From positions 1-28,675 of the forward strand of contig JAIVFH010000319.1 in assembly GCA_025765595.1 (NCBI GenBank): a DNA stretch of 28,675 nucleotides. Direction: 5' to 3'. Positions 1-9,769 of this stretch are shown in pieces (the first letter of the stretch is position 1; the number at the start of each line of letters is the position of its first letter). Under the pieces are notes generated by a model. It was given only the letters and a program-made list of their open reading frames with translations, was not told where the DNA came from and did not search any database. Origin of the DNA: Obelidium mucronatum. Its lineage: Eukaryota > Chytridiomycota > Chytridiomycetes > Chytridiales > Chytriomycetaceae. The translations under genes were made by a program, and so were the position numbers.

Positions 1-48
1 GACTGCAAGATGAGGCTGCTGCTGCCTCCCTTTGATTTCAAACTCCAT
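1..48 (-). CDS. possible 5' end of a minus-strand gene leaving the window
   Basis: An ATG at 46-48 on the minus strand opens a frame with no stop up to the window edge. It gives 16 codons beginning MEFEIKGRQQQ. The 180 bp between it and the BET5 stop are AT-rich and hold no other convincing frame. A chance frame of this length is common, so this is only a candidate first exon. No family can be assigned. Confidence 0.2.
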   Translation of the reverse strand, partial: MEFEIKGRQQQPHLAV

Positions 49-230
49 TGAAACCGACAAAAGAAAAAAGACGAAACAAATCTACAACTACGGTCTTAAT
101 ATTTGTATGTTGTTTAGGAGGAGTGGATCTTCTTTTTTATTTGGTTTCCTCTAGAGGGCCCAAATAAAAACACCATGAACGATTACATTACACGGGGACG
201 GTGACATGCCGATTAAATTGTATTTGCTTT

Positions 231-1006
231 TTATTCAAAGTTGGGAAGGGCGAGGATGAATTTATCTAGGTTGGATCGAAAGAGTTCGTTCTTGATGGGA
301 GTGTTTGGTTTCGCTAGGGGATTCTGCAAGCGAAAAAAAAACACAGGATTTTAGTCAGGTGAATGATAATCTTTGTCAAAGTTTTTGAAGGGTGGAGGAC
401 AATGGGATGTAGATGATAGGTTTGATTTCAACTTGGATATTCGGATTCCCATTCGATAGACCTTCACATTGTTGCTTTTCCTTGATGAACCAACATTTCT
501 AGGATAATCACAACCCAATTCGGAAGAGGTAATTCGAGCCAAGAGGAAAGAGTCTTGAGCATGAGGGATTTTTCAAAGTCACCTTGACAACATATTCGAC
601 ATAAAGTTTGGCATAGATTGATCTGAGAGTATCCAGCATGCTTTCCGCATTTCGATCCGTAATCATGACCATTTTAACTCCGGCCGGTGATTCAAAGTAG
701 TGTAGTTTGTACGTGCTTGTTTTATATGAGATGAAACCCTCCTGCCTTTCATTCCCCGAATCCAGTTAACCACAGTACACTTTTGACGTTTGAAACAACA
801 TACGCTGGTTTTCCTGCACTCATCTTGCTGACCATGTTCTTGAGCGAGAACACGACTCCGTAGACCAGTTTGTGATTTTCACTGTCTCCATCTACTTCTT
901 GACCACTGCTGCTGTCGCTCACATTCAAGCTTGACGGAGAATTCCACGATTTAAAGTAAATCGCCTCGCACTTTTTGTTGAAAATATAGATGGAATAGAC
1001 AGTCAT
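231..1006 (-). CDS. BET5: TRAPP complex subunit Bet5/TRAPPC1
   Basis: Core subunit of the TRAPP tethering complexes, which act as guanine-nucleotide exchange factors for Ypt1/Rab1 in ER-Golgi traffic. Three exons join in frame: 804-1006, 583-745 and 231-323, with introns 746-803 (58 nt) and 324-582 (259 nt, long for this window). The product is 152 aa; family members are about 145-160. Longin-fold landmarks appear in order: MTVYSIYIF at the start, KLVYGVVFSLKNMVSKM, then YKLHYFESPAGVKMVMITD, LYVEYVVKNP across the second splice, and NELFRSNLD near the C terminus. The residues between the first strand and KLVYG form a Ser/Asp-rich loop, the usual variable site. The last exon is easy to miss because a 63-codon open frame occupies intron 2. 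It is divergent from the ArfGAP gene. Identification is firm from motif order and length. Confidence 0.93.
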
Positions 1007-1076
1007 TTGTAAGTTGTTTTAAAAAAGTAATAAATATTCAAAATAAAACAATTAAAACAGTGAATATTTTTGGAAC
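1007..1076. promoter_or_regulatory. shared divergent promoter of BET5 and the ArfGAP gene
   Basis: Only 70 bp separate the two start codons, which point away from each other. The interval is AT-rich (runs such as TAATAAATATTCAAAATAAAACAATTAAAACAG) with no open frame. Both 5' UTRs and the core promoters must fit here or overlap the coding ends. Both products serve vesicle traffic, so co-expression is plausible but inferred. Confidence 0.45.
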
Positions 1077-3390
1077 ATGTCCCACCACGACCGCAACCGC
1101 AAGAAGGTCGATGCCCTGCTTGCCGTTCCCGAAAACACCAAGTGTGCCGACTGCAACGACAACAGTTGAGACACTTCTTCCGCTGTTTGTGGTCCACTTG
1201 TTGATGATGACAAATAGAGCCCAAGATGGCCTCGGTGACCTTTGGCGTATTTCTGTGCCACCGCTGCGCCACTCTGCACAAGCGCCTCCACGGCGACTTG
1301 TCGGTGGTCAAAGGCGTCAGGGACGCGTGGACCGACGACGATGTTCGGGCAGTGACTCTGCTTGGTAACCGGAAAGCAAACAATTTGTTTCTCGCCGAAA
1401 GCACCGAGCGGCTGCCGCAGCCGGCAAGCAGCGACCAGGTTTTGTTCGAACACATCAAGGACAAGTACCAGCGGCGGAAGTGGATGAAGGAGAAGGACAG
1501 GAACGCGTGGGACGCGAGGGGGGCGGGTTCTCTGTCTTCGGCTTCGGCTTCTGCTTCAAATTCAAATTCAAATTCAACCGATGAAGACAAGAGGCTGTAT
1601 TCTTCGCAGATTCAGCAACTGGGGGGTATGGGATTCAAAAACACCAAAAACTGCATCATTGCCCTCAAAAAGTGTAACGGAAACGTGGAGGCTGCTGTCG
1701 AAGTCTTGATTTCTATGCCCGATTCGACCGAAGCAGCCAGCCCAGCTTCGAAACCCACAGCCCCAAAAGCTTCACCGCCGAGTGCTACACAAGCTGCTCC
1801 AACAACTTCAACAAACAATCAAGACGTGAAAAAAACTATTCGGGAGGCTCTCGACTTTTTTAATGGAATGGGATTCACGGATGAATTGGAGAATATGAAG
1901 GCTTTCAAAGAGGCCAATGGGGACGTTGATGCAGCCGTTAATATCCTCATGTCATTGCAAGCATCTAAACCTGCACCGCAACCACAAAATACAAACACCC
2001 AACCGTATTCATCAGCTATAAATGCCAGCGGAGTAAATCAATCGAATCCCTCCTCCAACAATACTTTTGGAATGGATCTGCTCTCACTTAATGATCAATT
2101 CGGAGGACAGAATCATTTTGTTGCAAACCAGCAATCCAACAACCAACCACCGACATATCAGCAGGCTTTCCTCCAGCAATCACAACAGCCACTGCAACAA
2201 TTTCAAACCCCACAGCAACAGCAGCAGCAATTTCAACAACTTCAACAACCACAGCCGCAGCAGTTTACGCCTCAACAACTCAACAGCATTTCAAGTCAAC
2301 CGGGATCAATGGCACCACTTCAACCCCTTCAACAAGGACAACTTCAACAGCAAAATACTCAGTCTTCCGGGTTCAACCCATTTGATTCCGCGCAATCAAG
2401 TGTTCTTCAGCCTCAACTGCAACAACCAGGATTATGGAACTCACCAATTCTTCAAAACACAACACTTCAACCACAGCCTGCTCAAGCAAAGCCATTTAAT
2501 CCGTTCGAATCAACCACCACAACTTTGTCTCAATCGCCGGCCATGAGTATGACTAACCAATCGCCATTTGGTGCCCAAGCCTCGCAGCAGTCAATTGGCC
2601 AGCAGCAACCAAATGCTTTAGGTGATCTTAGCTCTGGAAACCAATGGAACGCGGTAAACCAGCATCAGCCACAGCAGCAACCACGTCAACAACAAACGCA
2701 GCAACCTGCAGCCCCGTCTCAAAACTCCTGGATGCAACAACCAAATGTGACCCCTTCTTCAGCTTTGGCAACCTCCTCCATGGCACCTCAGCAAATCAAC
2801 AACAACGCTTGGATGCAGCCGATTCCGTCGAACCCCATACAACAACAGCAGCAACCAACTTCCACATTCCAGACACAGCAATCTCTTCCATCGATACAGT
2901 CGACAGCCGCCCAGCAGAATCCCTTTGGTATTCAGGATACAAGCAGCAGCCAGCAACAACAGGCTTCCTCCAATCCCGCTCCATCAGGAAACAAGGACAG
3001 CATCATGTCTCTGTTTAACGCACCGCGTCCTGTACAACCGATGCAGACTGTTTTCGTTCCTGTCACTATGGTAGCACCGATGGGTGGAATGCAACAACCA
3101 GGAATGGTGATGATGCAGCCTCAAGGTATGGGATTCACGCAGCAAGCTCAGCAACAACAGACTGGTCAACAGCAACCAGGGATGTATTCAACCTTTACTT
3201 CTTCTTCTCAAAATGTAAGATTTTCTTTTTCTTTTTTACTTTGAGAGTGTTTTTCATCTCAATCGTTTTTTGTGTCGTTTTTTGTCAGTCACCACTGATT
3301 CCGCGTTCACAAAATCAGCAACAGCAACAAGCGCCAGTTGTGAATGGACAGTTTGCTCAACAGCAAAGGAACCTCAACCCCTTTGCATGA
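1077..3390 (+). CDS. ArfGAP-UBA-Gln-rich protein (Gts1-like)
   Basis: Predicted Arf GTPase-activating/adaptor protein of Golgi-endosome traffic. Exons 1077-1164, 1218-3214 and 3289-3390 join in frame (introns 53 and 74 nt), giving 728 aa. The first splice completes a perfect zinc finger C-x2-C-x16-C-x2-C, which supports the start at 1077 over the internal ATG at 1226. Next come ArfGAP helices (KGVRDAWTDDDV, LGNRKANNLF), two UBA-like helices around IQQLGGMGFKNTKNC and LDFFNGMGFTDELEN, and about 450 residues rich in Gln/Asn. Several NPF-type motifs (FNPF, KPFNPFES, QNPFG, and LNPFA at the extreme C terminus) are typical EH-domain ligands. Yeast Gts1 shares the ArfGAP-UBA-Gln-rich layout. Odd points: the position of the catalytic arginine, four residues after the last zinc Cys, is Lys, and the usual Trp of PxWAS is Met. 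GAP activity may therefore be weak or lost. Confidence 0.88.
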
Positions 3391-3808
3391 ATATTTTTTA
3401 TTTTGGATTCATGATGCTGTTCAATAATATCAAGCTTATTTCTTGTCTTGCTTGGGGGGATTGTAAAATTATGGTAAAATTACTCAATACAAACATGCAA
3501 TTCTGCTTTATTTAACCTCAAAAAAAAGCATCATCTTCAAAAAAGTTGTTAAAAAACAATCATCGCTTTAGCAGGTGGAGGTGTTGCTTCTTTGCCCTTT
3601 CCGACTTTTTCCTGGAGCTTTTTGGCGATGAAGCGCGCTGATTTTGACTTTTGGATTTGGGTCCCATGATGAGCCAATTATTAAACAGATTATTCAGATT
3701 TATTTACATGAGAGCTCGTATGGAATGTGCCGAAATCGATGGAGCATGATGGGTCTAACTCTTTCGGTGAAGTTGATTGTTGGTGAACAAAGCCGTTAAT
3801 ATCAAACA
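3391..3808. other. intergenic, one tiny minus-strand frame
   Basis: This is the 3' flank of the ArfGAP gene and 5' flank of the chitinase. A basic 35-codon frame on the minus strand (3560-3667, start MGPKSKSQ) and an overlapping frame (SARFIAKKLQEKVGKGKE) look mildly non-random: Lys-rich, with a defined stop. I recognise no family and see no splice partner. No RNA gene or repeat is visible here. Confidence 0.3.
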
Positions 3809-6655
3809 ATGCCACCTCAAGTTGTGCTGGCATTGGTTCTGTTTGCCTCACTCATCAGCGCGGCAGCACAAAGTAACGGACGGATAATTGCCGCCTATGT
3901 TTCGGACTGGAGCGGCTTCAAGGCCAACGCAATCAACTACACAATCGTCACAAATGTCCACTATTGCTTTGCTAATTTGGACGCGTCGGGAAACGTGATT
4001 GTTCCTTCAGGACTCACTGCAGACTTTATTGACACGGTACACAAAAACGGTGCTGTGATTTCATTGACTATTGGCGGATGGGGAACAACACCTTTCTCAA
4101 GAGTCTTTTCTACGTCTGCTGGAATCGCAAACGCGACTAATTCCATCAGTAAAGTAATGACGCAACTTGGTCTAGATGGAGTTGAGATTGACTGGGAATT
4201 TCCTGGCGCGGCTGGCGCTGTTGGGACAATGTTTGACACAGCCATGGACTCTTCAAATTATCTTATTTTTCTCAAAGCGCTCCGGGCGAAACTTGGAACA
4301 AAGGCAATTATATCTGCTTGTGGGATTATTACTACTTTTATTGGCAGCAATGGTCTTCCACTGGTGTCCACAACTGAGTTTGCAAAAGTCCTAAGCTTCA
4401 TCTCTATTATGGCGTATGATATTAATGGCGCATGGAATACATATTCGGGACCCAATGCGCCGCTCCAGCCCGATTCGAGTGGTAAAAATGCTGGTAGTGT
4501 TGTCTCTGGAATAAACAATTGGGTTAAGTCGGGATTCCCATTAAATCAAATAGTTTTGGCGACTGCTTTGTAAGTTTATATTGAATTAACTTTGTTCTGC
4601 TAATACTGGATTATCTCAGTTATGGGAGGGGCACTATTGTTTCAGCGTCAATGGAGAACAACGATGGAACAAACGTTGCTGCGCTTGTTAGTCCAGCATA
4701 TAAGTCTAGAGATTCATCGTACACATATATCAAAGTCTTGCGATTCCTACAGGACACAACTGGCTACTATGTGTCAAAATATGATTCAATCACTCAGACG
4801 CCTTGGCTCTACCATAAACCTACGATGGAGTTCATTTCATACGAGAACCCGCTTTCTATTTCAGTGAAGTCTCAGTATGCGGGGTGCCTTGGTCTGCTGG
4901 GGATTTCTTGCTGGGATATATCTCTGGATGGCGCTGTTGCCATACTTGACAGGAATCAATACACCAAACGGAACAGATTGCCTTGCGAAATCTCTGGCCA
5001 TCAAGAAGCCTCTTTCGGTGACCGTTCCAGCTCTACCGGCAGGCCCATCAGATCCAACTATTCGTTGTGGGACAACTTGGGTGGACGCCAACTCCAATTG
5101 CAACACATTCTGCAGCAATGACAGAGATTGTATGAATTCCCAGTATTGTTACAAGCAATTGACGAATATTTGTATGGTTTCGTTGAAAAGCAATTCAACA
5201 ACAGTAGCAACATCCACTGGTATATCTGTTGGAAGCAGTTCGACAGTATCGAAAAATCCCCCTTCAACAACAATTTCTCCTCTTCCATCAACCCCATCAG
5301 ATCCGACAATTCGTTGTGGTGCGACTTGGAGCGACGCCAACTCCAATTGCCATACATTTTGCAACACTGATGGCGATTGCTCCAGTACTCAGCATTGTTA
5401 CAGAGATTTGGTCAATGTGTGCATCGTTGCACCGAAAAGTATTTCAACAACAACTGTGCCATCTTCCAGCAATCATTTTTCAAGCACAACTAAATCTACT
5501 GGAAGCAGTTCAACTGTATCAACAAAGCCCATTTCAACAGCAGCTGCGCTGCTTCCATCAACTCCATCCGATCCGACAATTCGTTGTGGAACAACTTGGG
5601 TCGATGCCAACTCCAATTGCCATACATTTTGCGACGCCGATAGCGATTGCTCCGCTACGCAGCATTGTTACAGGGATTTGGCCAACACATGTGTTGGGGC
5701 GTGGAGCCGTAGTTCAATTTCTGTTTCCACTTCATTCTCTCAAAGCAGTTCCAGTCCGTCAAGCTCATCAAGTCTCACCTCAAAGAACAACTCAGTGCCA
5801 CCTTCTAGGACTTCTAATTTTTTTGCGACAAGTACTGGACCTTCTAGTTCACCAACACCTCCTGCAATAACTAGTACTAAATCGAGCAGTACCGGAAGTA
5901 TTCGAAGCACAATCGGATCTGGACAACTTGGTTCAAAATCAAGCTCATCCACCAGCATGGCAAAGTTGTCTTCAATAACGAGTTTAAGTTCTATTCCTTT
6001 AGTTTCTTTCAAGGCCCTGACAATCACTTCAAGCAGTGGATCTCCAAAACCTTCAGCTTCTTTTATGAAATCTACCATAGCCAAACTCCTGCAAAGCAGC
6101 TCAAGCACTAGTATTCGATTCAGCTCAAGTTCCCCTTTCAGATCTAGTACAGCTAGAACCTTGTCACCACCAACTTTCAGCACCTATACATTTATGTCTG
6201 TTGGATCGGCGTCCTTTTCCAAGCCCCCAACAGTCACTACAAATAGCGGATCCCCAAGACCACCAGCTTCTCCAAAATCCATTGTTGCGGAATCGCTTCG
6301 AAGCAGCACAATCACAACACAATCTGGCAGTCAGCTCAGCTTATCTGCAAGTGCATCATCCAATAGATATTCAAGCAGATCCATGAGCACGACAATCAAT
6401 TCCTTGTCTTCATTTAAAAGCGGCTCAGTCAATACCCCTTTCGCGACAAACAGTGCAAGGCAACCACCTACCCCTCCTGCTGCTCCTAAAATCTCAACAT
6501 CATCTGTTGTATCCCCACTCAAAATGCCTCCAACTACATTGCTCACGAGCTCTGTTAACATATCAAAGACTAATTCATTGGCGACTTCAAGTGTGACAAA
6601 AACATCAACCTTGAGTTTGACGCAACGTTCCATTGCAGTGAAGCCCACATCCTAG
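3809..6655 (+). CDS. secreted GH18 chitinase with Cys-rich modules and mucin-like tail (frame-broken)
   Basis: Endochitinase of glycoside hydrolase family 18, probably acting on the fungus's own wall or on chitinous substrate. Exon 1 is 3809-4569, the intron 4570-4619 (50 nt, branch-like CTAATAC), then exon 2 from 4620. Residues 1-21 are a signal peptide (MPPQVVLALVLFASLISAAA). Barrel landmarks: SLTIGGW, then DGVEIDWE (residues 123-130) with the acid/base Glu at 130 and Asp 128 kept; consensus Asp at 126 is Glu. MAYD follows, then GISCWDISLD with the eighth-strand Trp. At about 4930-4936 the reading frame must change to reach LTGINTPNGTDC and the rest, as if two bases of a GC repeat were missing. 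Downstream are three six-Cys modules and about 300 Ser/Thr/Pro-rich residues, probably O-glycosylated. The protein ends without a clear GPI signal or membrane segment. Either an assembly error or a recent break. Confidence 0.85.
5046..5700 (+). repeat. three in-frame six-cysteine modules
   Basis: Three copies of about 45 residues start near 5046, 5294 and 5564. All share C-x10-C-x3-C-x5-C-x5-C-x7-C exactly and the motif RCGxTWxDANSNC, followed by a conserved CYxxL before the last Cys. They are separated by Ser/Thr-rich linkers of 40-50 residues. The position after a chitinase barrel suggests a carbohydrate-binding or wall-anchoring role. The spacing is not that of hevein-type CBM18, and I cannot name the family. 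Nucleotide identity between copies is high, so they arose by recent internal duplication. Confidence 0.85.
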
Positions 6656-6956
6656 AATTCGGTTTTAGAATATAATAAAGAGAAAATTAGTACAGATTTG
6701 TTTCAATACAAATATTAGTTAATTTGATAGAGTATCATTGAACGCAAGTTAAATATCGGAACTCACAGCCAACAATTATTGTGCAACATCAAAATATAGA
6801 TCTGATGCTTTCTCAAAGATATATAAACAGTCCAAACACCAAACAAAATGCAAACATAAGATTATTCTGACACGTTTTCTCTCAAGAGACTATGGACGAT
6901 GGGTGCATACTATCACACATACATATTGGAGCTCAAAAACACAATAACGTTGAAAA
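6656..6956. other. intergenic, chitinase 3' flank
   Basis: AT-rich, with AATAAAG about 17 bases after the chitinase stop as a likely poly(A) signal. No coding frame, RNA gene or repeat that I can support. Confidence 0.5.
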
Positions 6957-7330
6957 ATGCTCATCCAAATGCCAACAACATTCCTGCGCCGTTTCTTTGC
7001 AACTGCCCCATGGCCAAAGCCATCAGTGGTGACACTTGCCGCCAGACTTTGCAAGGAAACTTCTGCACCAATCGCAAAAGCAAAAGTTGTTTCTTTAAAG
7101 AAAACCGCACAGAAAACAAGCGAAAAGGTGGAAAATTGAATCATGAAGGAGAGTTTGAGGGCTCTTTCCAATGCAGCAAGAGTTGAATCACTTGTTATCC
7201 GCGGCGTTGTGTGGTATTTAGTGGTTGATGAAAGAGGAGGCCCTACCTTCAAGGGTGTCAATGCTGTCATGCTCAAGTTTAATATAGAGGAGAGTGCAAA
7301 TGTGCCTGATTTCAGAACTTCAGTTTGTAC
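6957..7330 (+). pseudogene. relic of a CRN-type N-terminal header domain
   Basis: From 7143 the frame contains VVWYLVVDERGG, TFKGVNAV and VPDFRTSV. These parallel, in order and spacing, VWYYLTDEEG, AYQGVGAD and VVDFRDAV at the start of the intact CRN-type gene at 14206, so this is a paralogous header (ubiquitin-like fold in CRN/RHS effectors). The same frame is open upstream from 6957, giving an Arg/Lys-rich segment (TTFLRRFFATAPWPKP), but is cut by a TGA at 7137-7139. Homology stops near 7320. A possible intron runs from GTTTGTAC to TTTTAG at 7384. Neither P-loop nor nuclease domain follows, and a transposon lies at 7521. Best read as a truncated, decayed effector gene. Confidence 0.55.
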
Positions 7331-7517
7331 TATTTGATTTCCTGATCCGTTGCCCTCTCTTCCACACTGATATTTTCATTTTAGACTACACTTTCCGGTT
7401 TGACATGCTAAGGACGGCACTGTTAGCTTGCCAGCATATTGGGGGCTCTTCTTGTAACTCTGTTTTCAAGGCGTTGCTTCTCCGCCAACACCCAACTGTA
7501 AGTCTGAACTCAAGTAC

Positions 7518-7520
7518 AAT
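7518..7520. repeat. target-site duplication, left (AAT)
   Basis: AAT directly abuts the left inverted repeat and is repeated at 9974-9976 outside the right one. Three bases is short enough to occur by chance alone; the matched inverted repeats make it credible. Confidence 0.6.
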
Positions 7521-7555
7521 AGACATGTGCCGGAATTTAGCGAATATCGATAAAC
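7521..7555 (+). repeat. left terminal inverted repeat of the Harbinger-like element
   Basis: Begins AGACATGTGCCGG and extends through an ATCGAT core to position 7555. Compared with the complement of 9939-9973 it differs at 6 of 35 positions, with no gaps. Confidence 0.85.
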
Positions 7556-7618
7556 ATTGTTTTAATATGATCGGTCATCAATGTTTTGAGCTGTACCGTA
7601 ATTATTGATATCTTGCGG

Positions 7619-7638
7619 TTTATTTATCGATAAATAAA
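7619..7638. repeat. 20-bp perfect palindrome, subterminal
   Basis: TTTATTTATCGATAAATAAA is its own reverse complement. The half-site TTTATCG recurs near the opposite end of the element (9915-9947). Subterminal repeats of this kind are typical binding sites for transposase or its partner protein; that role is inferred. Confidence 0.6.
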
Positions 7639-7767
7639 GAACTTTAATGTCAATTTCAATAATCTCTTTATTTTGCGATAGTCACGATAAAATATCATTG
7701 AAAATCGCTATCACACGAAAGCTAAAAAAATGCATCCGAAACACATCTTTGCAGGTAATTTTACCCC

Positions 7768-8534
7768 TCAACAATCCTCATCATCCTCACCATCATCATC
7801 CTCACCTCTGCCTAACCCCTCAGAGTCTCCTTCGTCGGATGTTTCAATCACAACAGGAGCTTTCTTTCCAAAACCCTTCTGCTTTGATGTAAGTACTTTG
7901 TCAATTCTCTTCTTTTGTGCTGCTGCTTTGATTTGATCGCCTTTCGACAGTTTCATCAACTCCACCTCTTCGAATGGGATAGCAGCTGCAGATACAGTGG
8001 CCACATTTTGGCGATGGATCTGAGCAGCGTTCTGTTTGACTAAAGACTCTTGAGCATCAGCGATGCGACTCAAGAACCCGGCAATTTGTTTGGTGTAGCA
8101 ATTGAGGTGAGTTCCAGAAGTTGCTGCGTCAGATTCCTGAATATCTGCTAACAAGGCTTCCGTTTCGATTGTAGTTGCTTCTTCGTCTTCATTGCTGTCA
8201 CCGCATTGTTCATCTGCAAGCATGGCAAGTTCAGCGTTTCTGGTCTTGAGCTTCGTAGAATCCACTGACAACGCCAGTTTGGCTTTGATCATAGCCGCCA
8301 AGCCAGTATATTGGGATCTTGGTTTGACTCTTGTTTTCTTGTACCTATTTAGAAGTAAGTGGGGTGATTTTCAGTTATGTTTTGTTGACTCAAGTGATTC
8401 TAAACATACCATTTCCCAAGCAGCAATCTCTTGCGTGGTAACAAAAACAGAGGCACCACGTCATCAAATATGTTTTTTTCAAGAGGCAACACGGCTTTTG
8501 GTTTTGGGGACTTGGTTGGTTTCTTTGCGGACAT
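7768..8534 (-). CDS. Harbinger accessory protein (unrecognised, acidic C terminus)
   Basis: Two exons, 8410-8534 and 7768-8344, joined across a 65-nt intron (GTATGT...ATAG) in frame, give about 233 aa. The N terminus is Lys/Pro-rich (MSAKKPTKSPKPK). After the splice comes a basic stretch (KWYKKTRVKPRSQYTG), then a helical middle, and an Asp/Glu-rich C terminus (GEDDDGEDDEDC). In PIF/Harbinger elements the second gene normally encodes a Myb/SANT-like DNA-binding protein that helps import and target the transposase. Location and orientation fit that role, but I cannot see the Myb tryptophans clearly. Another frame of exon 1 reads VFVTTQEIAAWEM, so a frame break there is possible. Its promoter is shared with the transposase (8535-8675). 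Confidence 0.6.
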
Positions 8535-8675
8535 TTTGACAAGAAGTTAAGGAACTTCAAAGCAGCTGGATCTTTTATTTGAATTTGAATTGCAAATAAA
8601 TTTCATAATGACTTTTACCTTATCTTATCCCCTTTGTTTGCGCAGTTCTAAGTTGTTTGGAGTTTTGAAATAAAG
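8535..8675. promoter_or_regulatory. divergent promoter inside the transposon
   Basis: 141 bp lie between the start codons of the accessory gene (-) and the transposase (+). The interval is AT-rich with no open frame. It must hold both core promoters; no specific motif can be defended. Confidence 0.35.
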
Positions 8676-9639
8676 ATGTCATGGGCTTTTGTAATCGGAG
8701 GGCTGAGACCATCCACAGGGCTTGACGAAGAAACTATGGAGAGAATATTTGTCAAGTACTGCGGACGTGGCACAGTCATCAAGACGCGGAAATATCTCTT
8801 TGATTGTTTCCAGAGCCTCAAGACAGACACAACAAAAAGAGCATCTGCAGAGTACAAGTCTCGAAAATCATATGGATCCCTTGCAGCAAAAGTAAAAAAA
8901 GGGATTATTTACCTAGGAAGTGTGATCGATGAACTAGAAGAAGTTTGGGATGATTGCTGGTGTGATGAAAATGACATCACAGATGGGTCATTTGACCTAC
9001 GCCACCGCCTCAGCCTTGATGCATTCCCTGTAAGTCCGTTTTAGTTCTACTTTAAACCACTTTTATTAAGATCACGGAGATAGGTTGACATCCAGCGCCC
9101 ACCGCACCGCCAGCAAAGAAAGTTTTTTTCTGGAAAGTACAAGCGTCATTGCGTGAAAGTGCAGTGCCTGGCAGACAACAGAGGAAACATATGCTGGATG
9201 GGAGAGAAGGTATTTAATTATTTATTTAGTCACAAAAATTGACATCTTGTTCAGATGTTCAAAGGGTCCGTGCATGACATGACCATGTACGTGCGCGATC
9301 AACCCCAATTGGATCCTGGTGAGCTTGTTCTGGCTGATAAAGGGTATGTGGGCCCCGCGGACGCGCCTTGAGTCTGATTGTCCCCTTCAAATCATCCCGC
9401 AACTCACCCCCTTCAAACTTGCTTACAACCACATGCATGCCATCAAGTGAATTGTGGTTGAGCATTCTTTTGGCTTTGCCAAACGCTATACAGCCATCAA
9501 GCACACCAGCCGTGTTCGACAAATCCTACAGTCTTTCAACCCTGGGCAGATGAATAACTCCTACTTATGGAGCATAATCAAGGTTATTATTCACACCACT
9601 ACAATGTATACCTACCAGAATCATCAGCAGTTTCCTTAG
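8676..9639 (+). pseudogene. PIF/Harbinger-type DDE transposase, frame-broken
   Basis: Exons 8676-9029, 9084-9209 and from 9255 splice in frame across introns of 54 and 45 nt. The DDE_Tnp_4-like catalytic core is visible. First Asp: VDIQRPPHRQQRKFFSGKYK, just after splice 1. Then MFKGSVHDMTMY; second Asp in LADKGYVGP (about 9335); third acidic residue in VVEHSFGFAKR (about 9460). The frame breaks at 9366-9371 (TGA at 9369), after which LTPFKLAYNHMHAIK continues in another frame with a further TGA at 9448. The N-terminal 118 residues (MSWAFVIGGLRPSTG) are helical, as expected for the DNA-binding part. All three catalytic acids survive, so inactivation is recent or the breaks are sequence errors. 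Confidence 0.8.
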
Positions 9640-9769
9640 TGTGAGAAGAAATAAACATTTACCCTTTGATTCATGTTTTGTTTGAGTTCTTGTTTCAACT
9701 AAATTGTCTGGTCTTGGACTCTTAGTTTTGCTCTTTGTTATTATGGGATCTTTCAAGGTGAGTTATGTA

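Noticed and set aside
351..542. 63-codon minus-strand frame with a Ser/Lys-rich product
   Set aside because: It lies wholly inside intron 2 of BET5; the exons on both sides join in frame to give the conserved EYVVKNP motif.
1226..1228. Internal ATG as the ArfGAP start
   Set aside because: It would drop the first two zinc Cys; splicing 1164 to 1218 restores the exact CX2CX16CX2C.
1052..1590. Long minus-strand frames opposite the ArfGAP domain
   Set aside because: Shadows of the coding strand; the plus strand there carries the zinc finger and ArfGAP helices.
2067..3018. Alternative plus-strand frames in the Gln-rich region
   Set aside because: CAA/CAG repeats keep all frames open; composition (His/Asn/Ser) is a by-product of the real frame.
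4936..4952. A GT...AG intron repairing the chitinase frame
   Set aside because: Under 20 nt, below any workable intron; kept only as the separate 61-nt alternative.
5740..6648. Minus-strand frames rich in Leu/Val/Glu
   Set aside because: Complement of the Ser/Thr/Pro-rich chitinase tail; no independent domain or splice signals.
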